A stretch of 64,000 nucleotides of DNA from an uncultured Treponema sp. (GCF_934725225.1 NZ_CAKVAM010000004.1:124001-188000), one strand, 5' to 3'; shown: positions 17,932 through 26,874, counted from the first letter of the stretch. Made by a program: numbers and translations. Notes: generated from the sequence alone by a model not told the origin.

Positions 17932-18972
17932 ATGAAAGAAGATTTTGCAGCTAAATATCACAAAATTCTATGCAAAAAAACGCCGGATTTTCTAAGTAAA
18001 TATATTTCATTGCCTATTTTAAAGCGTCTTGAAGGTGTGGGACTTTTATGCGGAACTGACTGGACACCTCTTTTTCACAACAAATTCTTTTATTCACGGC
18101 TTGATCATTCAATAGGAACTGCTCTGATTGTTTGGAACTTTACAAAAGATAAAAAGCAAACTATATCTGCCCTTCTTCATGATGTTTCAACACCTGCATT
18201 CAGCCACGTTTCTGATTTTAAGAACGGAGATGCTCTTACACAAAGCAGCACAGAAAATTTAAATGCGCAATTAATAGAAAATGATTCAAAGCTTCTTGAA
18301 TTTTTAAAGCAAGACGGAATAAATGTTGCAGAAGTAAACGACTATCACATCTATCCTGTTGCCGACAACGAAATTCCGGGCTTAAGCGCAGACCGTTTGG
18401 AATATATGTATCCGAGCGGAGCGGCATTGGATTCAATCTGGACTTTAACTGAAATAGAAAACAGCTACAATCACATAAATGTCTTGGAAAATGAAAAAGG
18501 AATTCCAGAGCTGGGCTTTTCAGAAGAAAATGAATGTCTGATTTACACAAAAAAGTTCATTCAGACAAGCATGATTCTTCAGCGGAATGAAGACAAAATC
18601 GCAATGCAACTTATGGCGGACATTTTAACACTTGCAGAAGAAAGCAAAATAATAAAACCAAACGAACTTTTTACACTTTCTGAAAAAAAACTTATAGAAA
18701 TATTTACAAAATCAGCAGAAGAAAATCCTTCTTGGAAATTTTCAAAATATTTCAGGACATTCCGCGGAATGAAAAAGATTTTCCGCTCAGAAAACGAAAT
18801 GCAAGGCTTTTACTGTGTCGATTTGCAAGTAAAAAGACGCTATATAAATCCGCTCGTCAAAACAAAAAACGGCGTAAAAAGAATTTCAGAAATAAACAAA
18901 GAAGCAAAAGAAATAATAGAACAGTTTTTGCACTTCAATGACGCAAAATTTGGCTGCGCGGAGTTTCTATGA
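17932..18972 (+). CDS. HD-domain phosphohydrolase
   Basis: This 346-residue protein carries an HD metal-dependent hydrolase domain. The ligands are visible as SRLDHSIGTALI followed by SALLHDVSTPAFSHV near residues 50-90. Such proteins hydrolyse phosphate esters of nucleotides (dNTPs, cyclic nucleotides, ppGpp), but no subfamily signature fixes the substrate. The rest of the chain is helical and charged. Its TGA overlaps the ATG of the following AraC-type regulator by 4 nt (ATGA), so the two proteins are made together and may act in one response. Confidence 0.75.
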   Translation: MKEDFAAKYHKILCKKTPDFLSKYISLPILKRLEGVGLLCGTDWTPLFHNKFFYSRLDHSIGTALIVWNFTKDKKQTISALLHDVSTPAFSHVSDFKNGDALTQSSTENLNAQLIENDSKLLEFLKQDGINVAEVNDYHIYPVADNEIPGLSADRLEYMYPSGAALDSIWTLTEIENSYNHINVLENEKGIPELGFSEENECLIYTKKFIQTSMILQRNEDKIAMQLMADILTLAEESKIIKPNELFTLSEKKLIEIFTKSAEENPSWKFSKYFRTFRGMKKIFRSENEMQGFYCVDLQVKRRYINPLVKTKNGVKRISEINKEAKEIIEQFLHFNDAKFGCAEFL

Positions 18973-19685
18973 TTCAATGGAAACCACGGAAAATAATTTT
19001 TATAGGCAACCAGACGCCTCTTTTAAAGATTCTTGCAAAAGAAAATGAAACGGAAGTAATTTCATCTGTCAGTTTTCTTTCCACTGTTGCCACAAGGTTT
19101 GTTCCGGATTTGATTGTTTTTGATAGCATACAGGACGCGGACATTCTTGAAGTGCGAAAAACTGAAAAACTAATATTTGTTCCAGTTCTAATTACAGCAG
19201 AAAATTTTAAAGAACTTAACAATCTAAATTCAATTTCTGATTTTTCAAATGTAATTATCTGCAACCAGTCTGTTTCTCAATGCAGCCAGTTTGTTGAGCG
19301 GCTGAAAAATCTTATGTCAAAGAAACAGCCAGTTCTGCCGTCAAGAACAGGTTCTATTGTAAAGTACGCGATTCTTTATATGAACAAAAATCTTTCTAAA
19401 AAAATCAGTAGAAACACACTTGCAGACCAAGTTGGAGTTGACCCGGATTATCTTACACGCATTTTTCACAAGGAAATGGGAATTGGAATTTCCGCATATC
19501 TTAGTCTTTTCAGATTAGAAGAAGGACATAAGCTTCTTTCACTTACAGGAATGAAAATTCAGGATATTGCAAAGGAATGCGGATTTTCGAACCCGGCGTA
19601 TTTTATAAATTCTTACCGCGCAAGATTTGGAATTTCTCCCGGAACAGTAAGAAAAGAAGGACTTTCATCTGCAACTGCTTTTTAA
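18969..19685 (+). CDS. AraC-family regulator with degenerate receiver-like N terminus
   Basis: This 238-residue protein has a C-terminal AraC/XylS DNA-binding domain of two helix-turn-helices (RNTLADQVGVDPDYLTRIFH, then MKIQDIAKECGFSNPAYFI). The first 115 residues look like a response-regulator fold (PDLIVFDSIQDADILEV), but the acidic pocket is incomplete; only the Asp in VFDS could accept a phosphate. It is therefore more likely a ligand- or protein-controlled regulator than a classical two-component output. It is translationally coupled to the HD-domain gene. Confidence 0.75.
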   Translation: MIQWKPRKIIFIGNQTPLLKILAKENETEVISSVSFLSTVATRFVPDLIVFDSIQDADILEVRKTEKLIFVPVLITAENFKELNNLNSISDFSNVIICNQSVSQCSQFVERLKNLMSKKQPVLPSRTGSIVKYAILYMNKNLSKKISRNTLADQVGVDPDYLTRIFHKEMGIGISAYLSLFRLEEGHKLLSLTGMKIQDIAKECGFSNPAYFINSYRARFGISPGTVRKEGLSSATAF

Positions 19686-19719
19686 CAATCTCATTTTACT
19701 TTAAAAAATTTTCAGATTA

Positions 19720-19748
19720 TTGAATTCAAAAGTTTTATAGCCTATAAT
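19720..19748 (+). promoter_or_regulatory. Promoter giving a leaderless pth mRNA
   Basis: TTGAAT (19720-19725), a 17-bp spacer and TATAAT (19743-19748). The start codon of pth begins 6 nt after the -10 box, at the expected +1. Confidence 0.65.
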
Positions 19749-19754
19749 GCACGC

Positions 19755-20417
19755 ATGATTCAGCTAATTGCATTTTTAGGAAACTACGGAAGAGAATATT
19801 CAGGCACAAGGCATAATGTTCCCTGGATTTTTGAAGACCATCTTCCGTTTGCATCAAAAATTTCTTGGCAGACAAAGCATAAGTCAGAGTTTTCTTGTGT
19901 TGACTATGCGGACTTTTTAAATTGGCTAAAGGATTTTTCACTTATAAAACCAAGACAAGACGGAACTTTGCCAGTTGCTTCAAATGCTCCAGACAAAATT
20001 TACTTTATGAAGCCTTTAACTTATATGAATTTAAGCGGAGAGGCAGTTGGAGAAGCTGCCCGTTTCTTTAAAATAAAGCCTGAAAACATTCTCATTCTGC
20101 ATGATGAAATTGAACTTCCGCTTGGAACACTCAGTTTAAAGTGGTCTGGAGGACTTGGAGGACACAACGGACTTCGCTCAATAAAGGAACATCTTGGAAC
20201 TGCGGATTTTTGGAGGCTAAGATTCGGAGTTGGAAAGCCAGTCCACGGAAGCGTCGCTGATTTTGTGCTAGGCTCATTTTCAGAAGATGAAAAAATAGTG
20301 CTTTCACAAGTTTTTTCACAGGCAAATATTCTTTTTTCAAAAATTTTGACTTCATCACAGCCAGAAAAACTTATTCCTGAATGGGGAAAGAAAAAAGTTA
20401 TTCCAGAAACAAAATAA
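19755..20417 (+). CDS. pth: Peptidyl-tRNA hydrolase
   Basis: This 220-residue enzyme has the Pth signatures: FLGNYGREYSGTRHNV with the catalytic His, MKPLTYMNLSGEAV with the tRNA-binding Asn, ILHDEIELPLG with the conserved Asp, and SGGLGGHNGLRSI. It frees tRNA from prematurely released peptidyl-tRNA. It is slightly longer than the usual 185-195 residues because of an insertion near residues 35-75. ATG 19755 has no ribosome-binding site; TATAAT lies exactly 6 nt upstream, so the mRNA is probably leaderless. mazG follows after 15 nt in the same direction. Confidence 0.93.
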   Translation: MIQLIAFLGNYGREYSGTRHNVPWIFEDHLPFASKISWQTKHKSEFSCVDYADFLNWLKDFSLIKPRQDGTLPVASNAPDKIYFMKPLTYMNLSGEAVGEAARFFKIKPENILILHDEIELPLGTLSLKWSGGLGGHNGLRSIKEHLGTADFWRLRFGVGKPVHGSVADFVLGSFSEDEKIVLSQVFSQANILFSKILTSSQPEKLIPEWGKKKVIPETK

Positions 20418-20432
20418 AAGAAAAGTTATTTT

Positions 20433-21269
20433 ATGGAAAAATCAGAACTTACAAAGAAAATAGAAAATCTTTCAGTGCCAGCGGTTTCATTCAACAGGCT
20501 TTTTGAACTTGCAAATATTCTGCGCAAAGAATGCCCTTGGGATAAAATTCAAACTCCACAGACATTAAGAAGCACATTAATAGAAGAAACATTTGAAACC
20601 GTTGATGCTATAACAGAAAAAAGCCCAAGCCACGTGCGCGAAGAGCTCGGCGATGTGTTTTTCAATCTTATTTTCATTGCAAAATGCTTTGAAGAAGAAA
20701 ACGAATTTACAATTGATCAGGTTTTAAATGAAGTCTGCGAAAAACTTATCCGAAGGCATCCGCATATTTTTGAAAATACAAGCGAATCCAAAACTTCAGC
20801 AAAAATTCAAAGCGCATCAGATGTAAAAGCGCAGTGGGACAAAATAAAAGACAATGTGGAAGGCAGAAAACAGGAAAGCGCAATTGATTCTGTTCCAAAA
20901 GGATTTCCGCCGCTTTTAAAAGCATTTAAAATTTTAAAGAAAGCTGCAAAAGAAGGCTTTGACTGGCGTGAAACCGAACAGGCTTATGACAAAGTAAAGG
21001 AAGAATTAACTGAAGTAAAGGAATCCTTGTCTGAAAACACAGAAGAAGAAGTTGGCGACTTGCTTTTGTCATGTGTAAATTTAAGCCGAAAACTTAACGT
21101 AGATCCGTCAGTTGCGCTTGAAAAAGCCATAAACAAGTTCAGCGCAAGATTCAAGTTTGTTGAAAAAAACATGAAGCAGGAAAATCTTGAAATGAAAGCC
21201 GAAAATGACAATAAAATGATGGAATTTTGGAAATCGGCAAAGATTATTGAAAATACAGCAGATTTATAG
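20433..21269 (+). CDS. mazG: Nucleoside triphosphate pyrophosphohydrolase MazG
   Basis: This 278-residue protein has two MazG modules, as in the E. coli enzyme. The first contains CPWDKIQTPQTLRSTLIEET and EELGDVFFNLIFIAK, giving the EExxE metal site. The second has KVKEELTEVKESL and EEEVGDLLLSCVNL. It hydrolyses NTPs and dNTPs to monophosphates and pyrophosphate, cleaning aberrant nucleotides and moderating ppGpp. It follows pth by 15 nt with only a weak purine-rich ribosome-binding site, so it probably depends on pth transcription. The start codon is confident because homologues begin just before the first domain. Confidence 0.92.
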   Translation: MEKSELTKKIENLSVPAVSFNRLFELANILRKECPWDKIQTPQTLRSTLIEETFETVDAITEKSPSHVREELGDVFFNLIFIAKCFEEENEFTIDQVLNEVCEKLIRRHPHIFENTSESKTSAKIQSASDVKAQWDKIKDNVEGRKQESAIDSVPKGFPPLLKAFKILKKAAKEGFDWRETEQAYDKVKEELTEVKESLSENTEEEVGDLLLSCVNLSRKLNVDPSVALEKAINKFSARFKFVEKNMKQENLEMKAENDNKMMEFWKSAKIIENTADL

Positions 21270-21320
21270 TATATTTTTAGCATGACTGTTCCTTATATTG
21301 CAGTCTTTTTTGGAGTAAAA

Positions 21321-21932
21321 ATGATCAAAAAAATTGATGGCATCGTTCTGGAAGATGAAAAAGAGGAAAAAAAGGCTGAAAACGCAGCTCCAGATCCTCT
21401 TGCAGAAAAATTTCTAAAGACAAGACAAATCCTTTTAAGCGGCGAAATCTGCGAAGAACTTGCAGAAAAAATTATAAGACAGCTTTTGATTCTTGAAGCA
21501 GACAACGACAAGCCAATTTACATTTATATTGACAGTCCTGGCGGAGATGTTTACGCAGGATTCGCAATTTTTGACACAATCCGCTTTATAAATGCGCCAG
21601 TTTATATAATTGGAACAGGACTTATTGCAAGTGCGGCAGCATTGATTCTTCTTTCTGTGCCAAAAGAACGCCGGCTTGGTCTTCCGCATTCAAGCTACCT
21701 GATTCATCAGCCTTCAAGCGGAATGAAAGGCGTTGCGACAGACATTGAAATTCATGCCGCAGAACTTGCAAAGACACGCACAAAAATAAATGAGATAATT
21801 TCAGAGCAGACAGGAACTTCATTGGAAAAAGTTTCAAAGGACACTGACCGCGACTACTGGCTTAATTCAGAAGAGGCGGTTCAATATGGACTTATCTGTA
21901 AAGTAATTACAAACCGCAAAGACTTAGGCTGA
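21321..21932 (+). CDS. clpP: ATP-dependent Clp protease proteolytic subunit (divergent paralogue)
   Basis: This 203-residue serine peptidase of the ClpP family has the oxyanion strand YIDSPGGDVYAGFAI, the nucleophile in GLIASAAALIL (usually GxAASM), the histidine in YLIHQPSSG, and the aspartate in DTDRDYWL. The full triad is present although the context of the Ser differs from standard ClpP, as in the second ClpP of some spirochaetes. It degrades unfolded protein with a ClpX/A-type ATPase, none of which is encoded nearby. ATG 21321 follows TTGGAG; an in-frame ATG at 21282 lies at the probable transcription start, behind TATATT. Confidence 0.87.
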   Translation: MIKKIDGIVLEDEKEEKKAENAAPDPLAEKFLKTRQILLSGEICEELAEKIIRQLLILEADNDKPIYIYIDSPGGDVYAGFAIFDTIRFINAPVYIIGTGLIASAAALILLSVPKERRLGLPHSSYLIHQPSSGMKGVATDIEIHAAELAKTRTKINEIISEQTGTSLEKVSKDTDRDYWLNSEEAVQYGLICKVITNRKDLG

Positions 21933-21942
21933 TTTTTTCAAA

Positions 21943-22872
21943 ATGACATTCGAGCTTACAGATTCCATTAAAAATGACATTATGTTTGCCATGGAAGACC
22001 AAAATTCCCAAAGCGCTTTTGATGCTGCGGAAAACAAGGTTGTAAGTTTCGTAAAAAACTTTGACAATCCGGCAGAAGACTTAAAAATAGATGAAAACAA
22101 AGTTTATTCCTTGCCAAACTGGACAAGCGATGATGGTTTTGATCTTATGGAAGCCTTTTCAGAAAACTGCCGTTCACCTTTAGCGAGGAATGAATTAAAA
22201 AGATGCTTGCAAAGCAGAAGGGGGGTGTTCAGAAATTTTAAGAATATTCTAAAAGCGTATCCAGATGTTGAAAAAAGATGGTTTGCATTCAAAACAAAGA
22301 AAATGCTTTCCAAAATCAACGAATGGTACAATGACTTGCGCGAGACTTGGGGACTTGAGCTTCTTGAAGAAGATTCCGCAGATGAAACGGAAGACCTTGT
22401 TCGGAATGATTTTGAGTTCAAGGAATACGATTCTGCCAGGGACAAGGAATGCGTTGATCGTGCAGTTGAAATAATGGCAGAAGAATATAAAAACAGCCTT
22501 GAAGGCGAGATTGGAATTTCCATTGCTGCAATGTGGCGTTACCAGTCAGCTTTTTCTAAAAGTGAGAATAAGTATGGTTTTGTTTGCTATTCCCACTTAA
22601 AAGAATTTTTGGGCTGCATTTTATTTTCATCATGTCCGTCCTCGGCAAAAAGAACAGCTGTAGTTACTGATTTTTTTGTCTTTCAGAATTACCGTGGCTT
22701 AGGCATAGGAAAGGAACTTTTCCAAAAATGTCTGGAAAAAGCAAAAAACAACGGAATTCAGTGGGTTTTATTTTCAAATACAATTATTCCGGAATCCATG
22801 GAGCATTTATTAAGCCAATTTTCTTTTGAAAAGCTAGGATCCGGCTATATTGTAGATTTATTAAAAGATTAA
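21943..22872 (+). CDS. UPF0158 domain fused to GNAT acetyltransferase
   Basis: This 309-residue protein has two parts. Residues about 25-150 match the UPF0158 family (VYSLPNWTSDDGFDLMEAF, RRGVFRNFKNILKAYPDVEKRWF, INEWYNDLRETWGL), which normally stands alone as a protein of roughly 150 residues. Residues about 165-305 are a GNAT fold with the acetyl-CoA loop FFVFQNYRGLGIGKELFQKC. The fusion suggests that the UPF0158 part selects or binds the molecule acetylated. A G6 run at about 22219 lies inside the UPF0158 part and keeps the frame here. It follows clpP by 10 nt and probably shares its mRNA. Confidence 0.8.
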   Translation: MTFELTDSIKNDIMFAMEDQNSQSAFDAAENKVVSFVKNFDNPAEDLKIDENKVYSLPNWTSDDGFDLMEAFSENCRSPLARNELKRCLQSRRGVFRNFKNILKAYPDVEKRWFAFKTKKMLSKINEWYNDLRETWGLELLEEDSADETEDLVRNDFEFKEYDSARDKECVDRAVEIMAEEYKNSLEGEIGISIAAMWRYQSAFSKSENKYGFVCYSHLKEFLGCILFSSCPSSAKRTAVVTDFFVFQNYRGLGIGKELFQKCLEKAKNNGIQWVLFSNTIIPESMEHLLSQFSFEKLGSGYIVDLLKD

Positions 22873-22942
22873 TTTTTTATTCTGAAAAGCCATGCAGCGG
22901 CAACTTCAGAAAAGAAAGAGCCTTACTTACAGGAGTTTGATT

Positions 22943-23803
22943 ATGGCATACAACAATAACCGTGAAGGTTTTAAATTGAACGAAGAAAACATCGCATCAT
23001 TTTTAAAAGATGCAGTAAACCGCGTGGAAAAAGCAAGCAATGCAGAAATTGAAACATTAAAGCAGATTAAAAAGCTTTTCAAAAAGAATGTTCCGTTTTC
23101 ACGCAGAAGCTATGTAGCAGCATTGCTCATCAAAAATGCAAATTCAGGCTTCAAGAGCAACCGCTTCAGCCGCACAGAAAAAACAGAAAAGTTCGGACGC
23201 TCAGACAGAAACGAACGTTTTTCAAGAAATGAAAGCCGCCAGTCAGAAAGAAATTCAGAAGAACGCAAGGAGCGCGCAGAAAAATCTCCACGCGTAACAA
23301 TCGACCCTTCAGTTGCAGATACAATTTTTATAAGCGTTGGAAGAAGCCGCGGAGTTTTCCCAAGAGATTTAGTCGGACTTCTTGTAAGCGTTGCAGGTCT
23401 TGAACGCTCGCGCATCGGAGAAATCAGAGTTCTTTCAAACTATTCTTTTATAACACTCTTTGCGGAAGACTGCGATAAGACAATCAAGGCTTTGAACGAA
23501 TATGAATACCGCGGAAGAAAATTGAGCGTAAGCTATTCACGCAAAAAGGATGAAAATGAAGCTTCTGGAAATGCAGAATCTGCTTCAACAGAGCCTGCCG
23601 TTTCAGAAGATACAATACCTGCAAACGTTGTAAATGATGCGCACGCAGACACATCGGCAAACACAGAAGAAGCAAAAATTGCGGCGGAACAGAGCGCATT
23701 CGCGGCTTCAATGGACAATCAGCCAGTTGAAGACAAGCCATATTCAGAAACAACTGATGACGGTCAGGTAAAATCTCACTTTGGAAACGGTGAAGCATAT
23801 TGA
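22943..23803 (+). CDS. DbpA-type RNA-binding domain protein
   Basis: This 286-residue protein has a lysine-rich helical N terminus, a low-complexity Arg/Ser/Glu stretch (residues about 70-130), then a DbpA RNA-binding fold (TIFISVGRSRGVFPRDLVGL, then LSNYSFITLFAEDCDKTIKAL and YRGRKLSVSYSRKKD). An acidic, Ala/Thr-rich disordered tail completes it. In the DEAD-box helicase DbpA this fold targets 23S rRNA hairpin 92; here it stands without a helicase, so a role as a free RNA chaperone is inferred. AGGAG precedes ATG 22943; an upstream in-frame ATG at 22892 is rejected. The stop overlaps the next start. Confidence 0.78.
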   Translation: MAYNNNREGFKLNEENIASFLKDAVNRVEKASNAEIETLKQIKKLFKKNVPFSRRSYVAALLIKNANSGFKSNRFSRTEKTEKFGRSDRNERFSRNESRQSERNSEERKERAEKSPRVTIDPSVADTIFISVGRSRGVFPRDLVGLLVSVAGLERSRIGEIRVLSNYSFITLFAEDCDKTIKALNEYEYRGRKLSVSYSRKKDENEASGNAESASTEPAVSEDTIPANVVNDAHADTSANTEEAKIAAEQSAFAASMDNQPVEDKPYSETTDDGQVKSHFGNGEAY

Positions 23804-24465
23804 TTCATGCCATACAAACAGGACCTTTCAGCGTTAACACTTACATTGTAAGCCTGAAAGGTTCTGACGCATTGATTGTAGATCCAGCCTGCTGCAAATT
23901 CTCAAATGACGAGGACAAGTTTTTCTCCTATTTGAAAGAAAATAATCTTGTTCCAAAAGTTATATTTTTAACCCACGGACATTTTGACCATGTGGCAGGA
24001 ATGAATGCAATAAAGCAAAAGTTTCCCGATGCAAAAATCCTTATTCATTCAAACGACGCGCACTTTATAGGAAACGGAAGTGAAATTCTGCAAAGAATCT
24101 CGCTTGAACCAATGAATTTCCTTGAGTTTTTGCCGTTTGTTTCAAATCTTCCAGAAGCAGATTTTTTAGTTTCTGACAACACAACTCTTTCTTCATATAT
24201 ACAGAATATTCCGCTCCTTGAAAACTGGAAAATCCTTCACACACCCGGACACACAAAAGGCTCTTGCTGCCTATATAATCAAACTGAAAAAATTCTGATA
24301 AGCGGCGACACTGTTTTTCACCGTTCTTGGGGACGCACAGATCTTTTCAGCGGAAGCGATGCAGATATGAAACACAGCCTGAACAGAATTTACACAGAAC
24401 TTCCAGACGACACAAAAGTGTTTCCCGGACATAATTACTACGGCTTCACACTCGGAGAAAATTAG
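23800..24465 (+). CDS. MBL-fold metallohydrolase (glyoxalase II-like)
   Basis: This 221-residue metallo-beta-lactamase-fold protein has LTHGHFDHVAG (HxHxDH), HTPGHTKGSCCLY, ISGDTVFHRSWGRTDL and VFPGHNYYG, the full set of two-metal ligands. It resembles small glyoxalase II-like hydrolases that cleave thioesters such as S-lactoylglutathione analogues. The start is a TTG whose last bases form the TGA of the preceding gene (TTGA overlap). No in-frame ATG occurs before the core, and GGTGA lies 9 nt upstream. Translational coupling to the RNA-binding protein is therefore likely. Substrate unknown. Confidence 0.85.
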   Translation: MIHAIQTGPFSVNTYIVSLKGSDALIVDPACCKFSNDEDKFFSYLKENNLVPKVIFLTHGHFDHVAGMNAIKQKFPDAKILIHSNDAHFIGNGSEILQRISLEPMNFLEFLPFVSNLPEADFLVSDNTTLSSYIQNIPLLENWKILHTPGHTKGSCCLYNQTEKILISGDTVFHRSWGRTDLFSGSDADMKHSLNRIYTELPDDTKVFPGHNYYGFTLGEN

Positions 24466-24505
24466 TAAAATCCCTCCACTCCTAATTTCAAATTTTACAA
24501 TTTGG

Positions 24506-24607
24506 TGTCATTATCGGGCTTGACCCGATAATCTATAAAATTTTTACAACAGATTCCTGACCGAGTTTACTGCGTAAACATCGCAGTGTCGTAGCACGGG
24601 AATGACA
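24506..24607. repeat. Modular palindromic intergenic repeat, copy A
   Basis: The 102-bp element starts TGTCATT and ends AATGACA. It holds three hairpin modules: ATTATCGGG/CCCGATAAT (left arm), a CCGAGTTT...AAACATCGC middle, and GATTCCTG...CACGGGAAT (right arm). It fills most of the gap between the MBL gene and the ftsH terminator. Confidence 0.75.
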
Positions 24608-24652
24608 GTTAAACGACTATTTTTTCAAAACTCGACATTCAGACTATTTAAC

Positions 24653-24688
24653 TTTCAAAAAAAAAGCCCTGGCAAATAACCAGAGCTT
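24653..24688 (-). terminator. Terminator of ftsH
   Basis: On the minus strand AGCTCTGG (24687-24680) pairs with CCAGGGCT (24672-24665) with one wobble, followed by T9 or more. Confidence 0.85.
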
Positions 24689-24695
24689 AATGAAA

Positions 24696-26759
24696 TTATT
24701 TTTCTTCTGTTGAAGTCTTTTTGGCACGAGGTTTTCTTGTTCGTTTAGGCTTTTCTTCAGAAGAATTTTTTACCGCTGTTGCTTCAAGTTCATTGCAATG
24801 ATCTTCAGCCTTTACGATTTCTTGGAATTCCTTGCCATCCATTGTTTCTTTTTCAAGAAGACGCTGCGCAATATATTCAAGAAGATTTCCGTGTTTTTTC
24901 AAAGTTTTCAGAACAAACTGATAACGTTCCTCCATAACACGGGCAATTTCCTCGTCCACATATTTTTGCGTATCTTCTGAAAATTCGCGGACAAGTTCTG
25001 GTTCCTGAGTTCCATAACCTCTGCCGCTTTTTCCAAGAGTAACGTTCTTGAATTTTTCGCTCATGCCATAATCAGTAATCATGCGTTTGATAATATCGGT
25101 TGCACGGCTAATGTCATTTGAAGCGCCAGTACTTATTTCACCAAAAATTATCTGCTCAGCCGCGCGACCGCCCAAAAGAACATCAATCTGTCCCATAAGC
25201 TCTTTTTTGCTGTACAAGAACTGGTCATCTTCCGAACGCTGCAAAGTATAACCTAAAGCGCCCATTCCACGCGGAATAATCGTAATCTTATGAACTGGAT
25301 CGCTTCCCGGAGTAAACGCCGCAACAAGAGCATGGCCAGTTTCATGGTAAGCCACAATCTTGCGCTCATTTTCTTTTACAACTCGGGATTTCTTTTTAAG
25401 ACCGACCAAAGTTTTTTCTATGGCTTCGTCAAAATCATCCATAAGGACAACTTTTCTTCCAGCGCGAACCGCAAGAAGAGCCGCTTCATTTACAATATTT
25501 GCCAAATCTGCGCCAGCAAATCCGCTTGTAGCATGGGCAACAGCAGAAAAATCAACGCTCGGATCTATTTTTACATTCTTCGCATGAAGCCTAAGAATTT
25601 CTTCACGGCCTTTTACATCAGGCTTGTCAACAACAATCTGGCGGTCAAATCTTCCAGGACGCAAAAGCGCAGGATCCAAAATGTCAGGGCGGTTTGTAGC
25701 AGCAAGAATTATCAATCCTTTTTCATTGTCGAATCCGTCCATTTCAACCAAAAGCTGATTCAAGGTCTGCTCGCGCTCATCGTTTCCGCCAAGATTATTT
25801 ACACGGCTCTTGCCTATTGCGTCAAGCTCGTCAATAAAAATAATGCACGGAGCTTTTTCCCGGGCAGCACGGAACAAATCGCGCACACGGCTTGCACCAA
25901 CACCAACAAACATTTCAACAAAATCAGAACCTGAAATTCTAAAAAATGGAACGCCAGCTTCACCTGCAACAGCGCGCGCAAGCAAAGTTTTTCCTGTTCC
26001 CGGAGGTCCTACAAGCAACGCGCCCTTTGGAATTTTTCCGCCTATATCAGTATATTTTTTTGGCTGTTTCAAAAAGTCAACAAGCTCCATCAATTCTTCT
26101 TTTGCTTCGTCAACGCCTGCCACATCCTGAAAACGTGTCTTAACTTTTCCTTCATCAACAGCCTTTGATCTTCCGCCGCCGCCAAGAATAGACCCCATTC
26201 CGCCAATTCCGCCGCCCATTTTCCTGAAAATAAAGAAATACATTAAGAAAATAAAGCCAAACGGAATCACAAGGTTAAGCAAAAGCTGAATAAGATAATT
26301 GTTCTGCCGCGTTACAAATTTGTAGTCCACGCCTTTTTCATCAAGGAATTCAATAAAGCCTTCCATAAGAACGCCAGAAGTTCTGTAGACACCGCCGCTT
26401 TCAGTTCCAAGAGGCATTCCCATAAAGCCAAAGCGTGAAGGCTGAGAAGCGCCTGCAGAATGCGAAGTATAGCCAGTAAAATAATTTTCACCAAGCTCAA
26501 CACGGACAATCTGCCCTTGATCTATAAGATTTCTGAATTCTGAAAAATCAATCAAATCAGTTGGCTTGGAAGAAAACATCATATTCACGGCTATAAGAAC
26601 ACCGGCAAGAACTAAAAGTATTGTCCAAAAAGGCGGGCCTTTCTGCGGACCATTGCCAGAAGGCTTTTTGTCTCCCTTCTCATTGTCTATAGAAAGCTTG
26701 AAAAAATCATAAGGATCATTTTTAGTCTGCTTCTTGTCGTCATCTTTTTTGTCGTTCAT
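24696..26759 (-). CDS. ftsH: ATP-dependent zinc metalloprotease FtsH
   Basis: This 687-residue membrane AAA+ protease has TM1 near residues 43-62 and TM2 near 150-170, with a periplasmic domain between. The AAA module has GPPGTGKT, IIFIDELDAIG and the second region of homology (RPDILDPALLRPGRFD). The protease zinc site is AYHETGHALVAAF. A Lys/Arg-rich tail ends the chain. It degrades membrane proteins and short-lived regulators. ATG 26759 is chosen because TTGAGGT lies 5 nt upstream; an in-frame extension to 26867 would add an unlikely N terminus. The gene is flanked by a strong terminator on each side, so it is monocistronic. Confidence 0.95.
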   Translation of the reverse strand: MNDKKDDDKKQTKNDPYDFFKLSIDNEKGDKKPSGNGPQKGPPFWTILLVLAGVLIAVNMMFSSKPTDLIDFSEFRNLIDQGQIVRVELGENYFTGYTSHSAGASQPSRFGFMGMPLGTESGGVYRTSGVLMEGFIEFLDEKGVDYKFVTRQNNYLIQLLLNLVIPFGFIFLMYFFIFRKMGGGIGGMGSILGGGGRSKAVDEGKVKTRFQDVAGVDEAKEELMELVDFLKQPKKYTDIGGKIPKGALLVGPPGTGKTLLARAVAGEAGVPFFRISGSDFVEMFVGVGASRVRDLFRAAREKAPCIIFIDELDAIGKSRVNNLGGNDEREQTLNQLLVEMDGFDNEKGLIILAATNRPDILDPALLRPGRFDRQIVVDKPDVKGREEILRLHAKNVKIDPSVDFSAVAHATSGFAGADLANIVNEAALLAVRAGRKVVLMDDFDEAIEKTLVGLKKKSRVVKENERKIVAYHETGHALVAAFTPGSDPVHKITIIPRGMGALGYTLQRSEDDQFLYSKKELMGQIDVLLGGRAAEQIIFGEISTGASNDISRATDIIKRMITDYGMSEKFKNVTLGKSGRGYGTQEPELVREFSEDTQKYVDEEIARVMEERYQFVLKTLKKHGNLLEYIAQRLLEKETMDGKEFQEIVKAEDHCNELEATAVKNSSEEKPKRTRKPRAKKTSTEEK

Positions 26760-26840
26760 TTTTACCTCAAGTAGAAATTTTGCTATATCGATAATATACA
26801 ATATATTCAGCAACTGGGCAATTAAGAATATGGCTTTGGA

Positions 26841-26874
26841 ATAAAAAAAACCGGACTGCAAATGCAATCCGGCA
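26841..26874 (-). terminator. Terminator of the sugar ABC operon
   Basis: On the minus strand CCGGATTGC (26872-26864) pairs with GCAGTCCGG (26859-26851) across a 4-nt loop, followed by T8. It closes the permease operon and insulates ftsH. Confidence 0.88.

Noticed and set aside
22216..22222. G6 run in the UPF0158-GNAT gene as a phase-variation site
   Set aside because: Six bases is short for slippage, it lies mid-gene and in frame; noted but not counted with the G9-G10 tracts.
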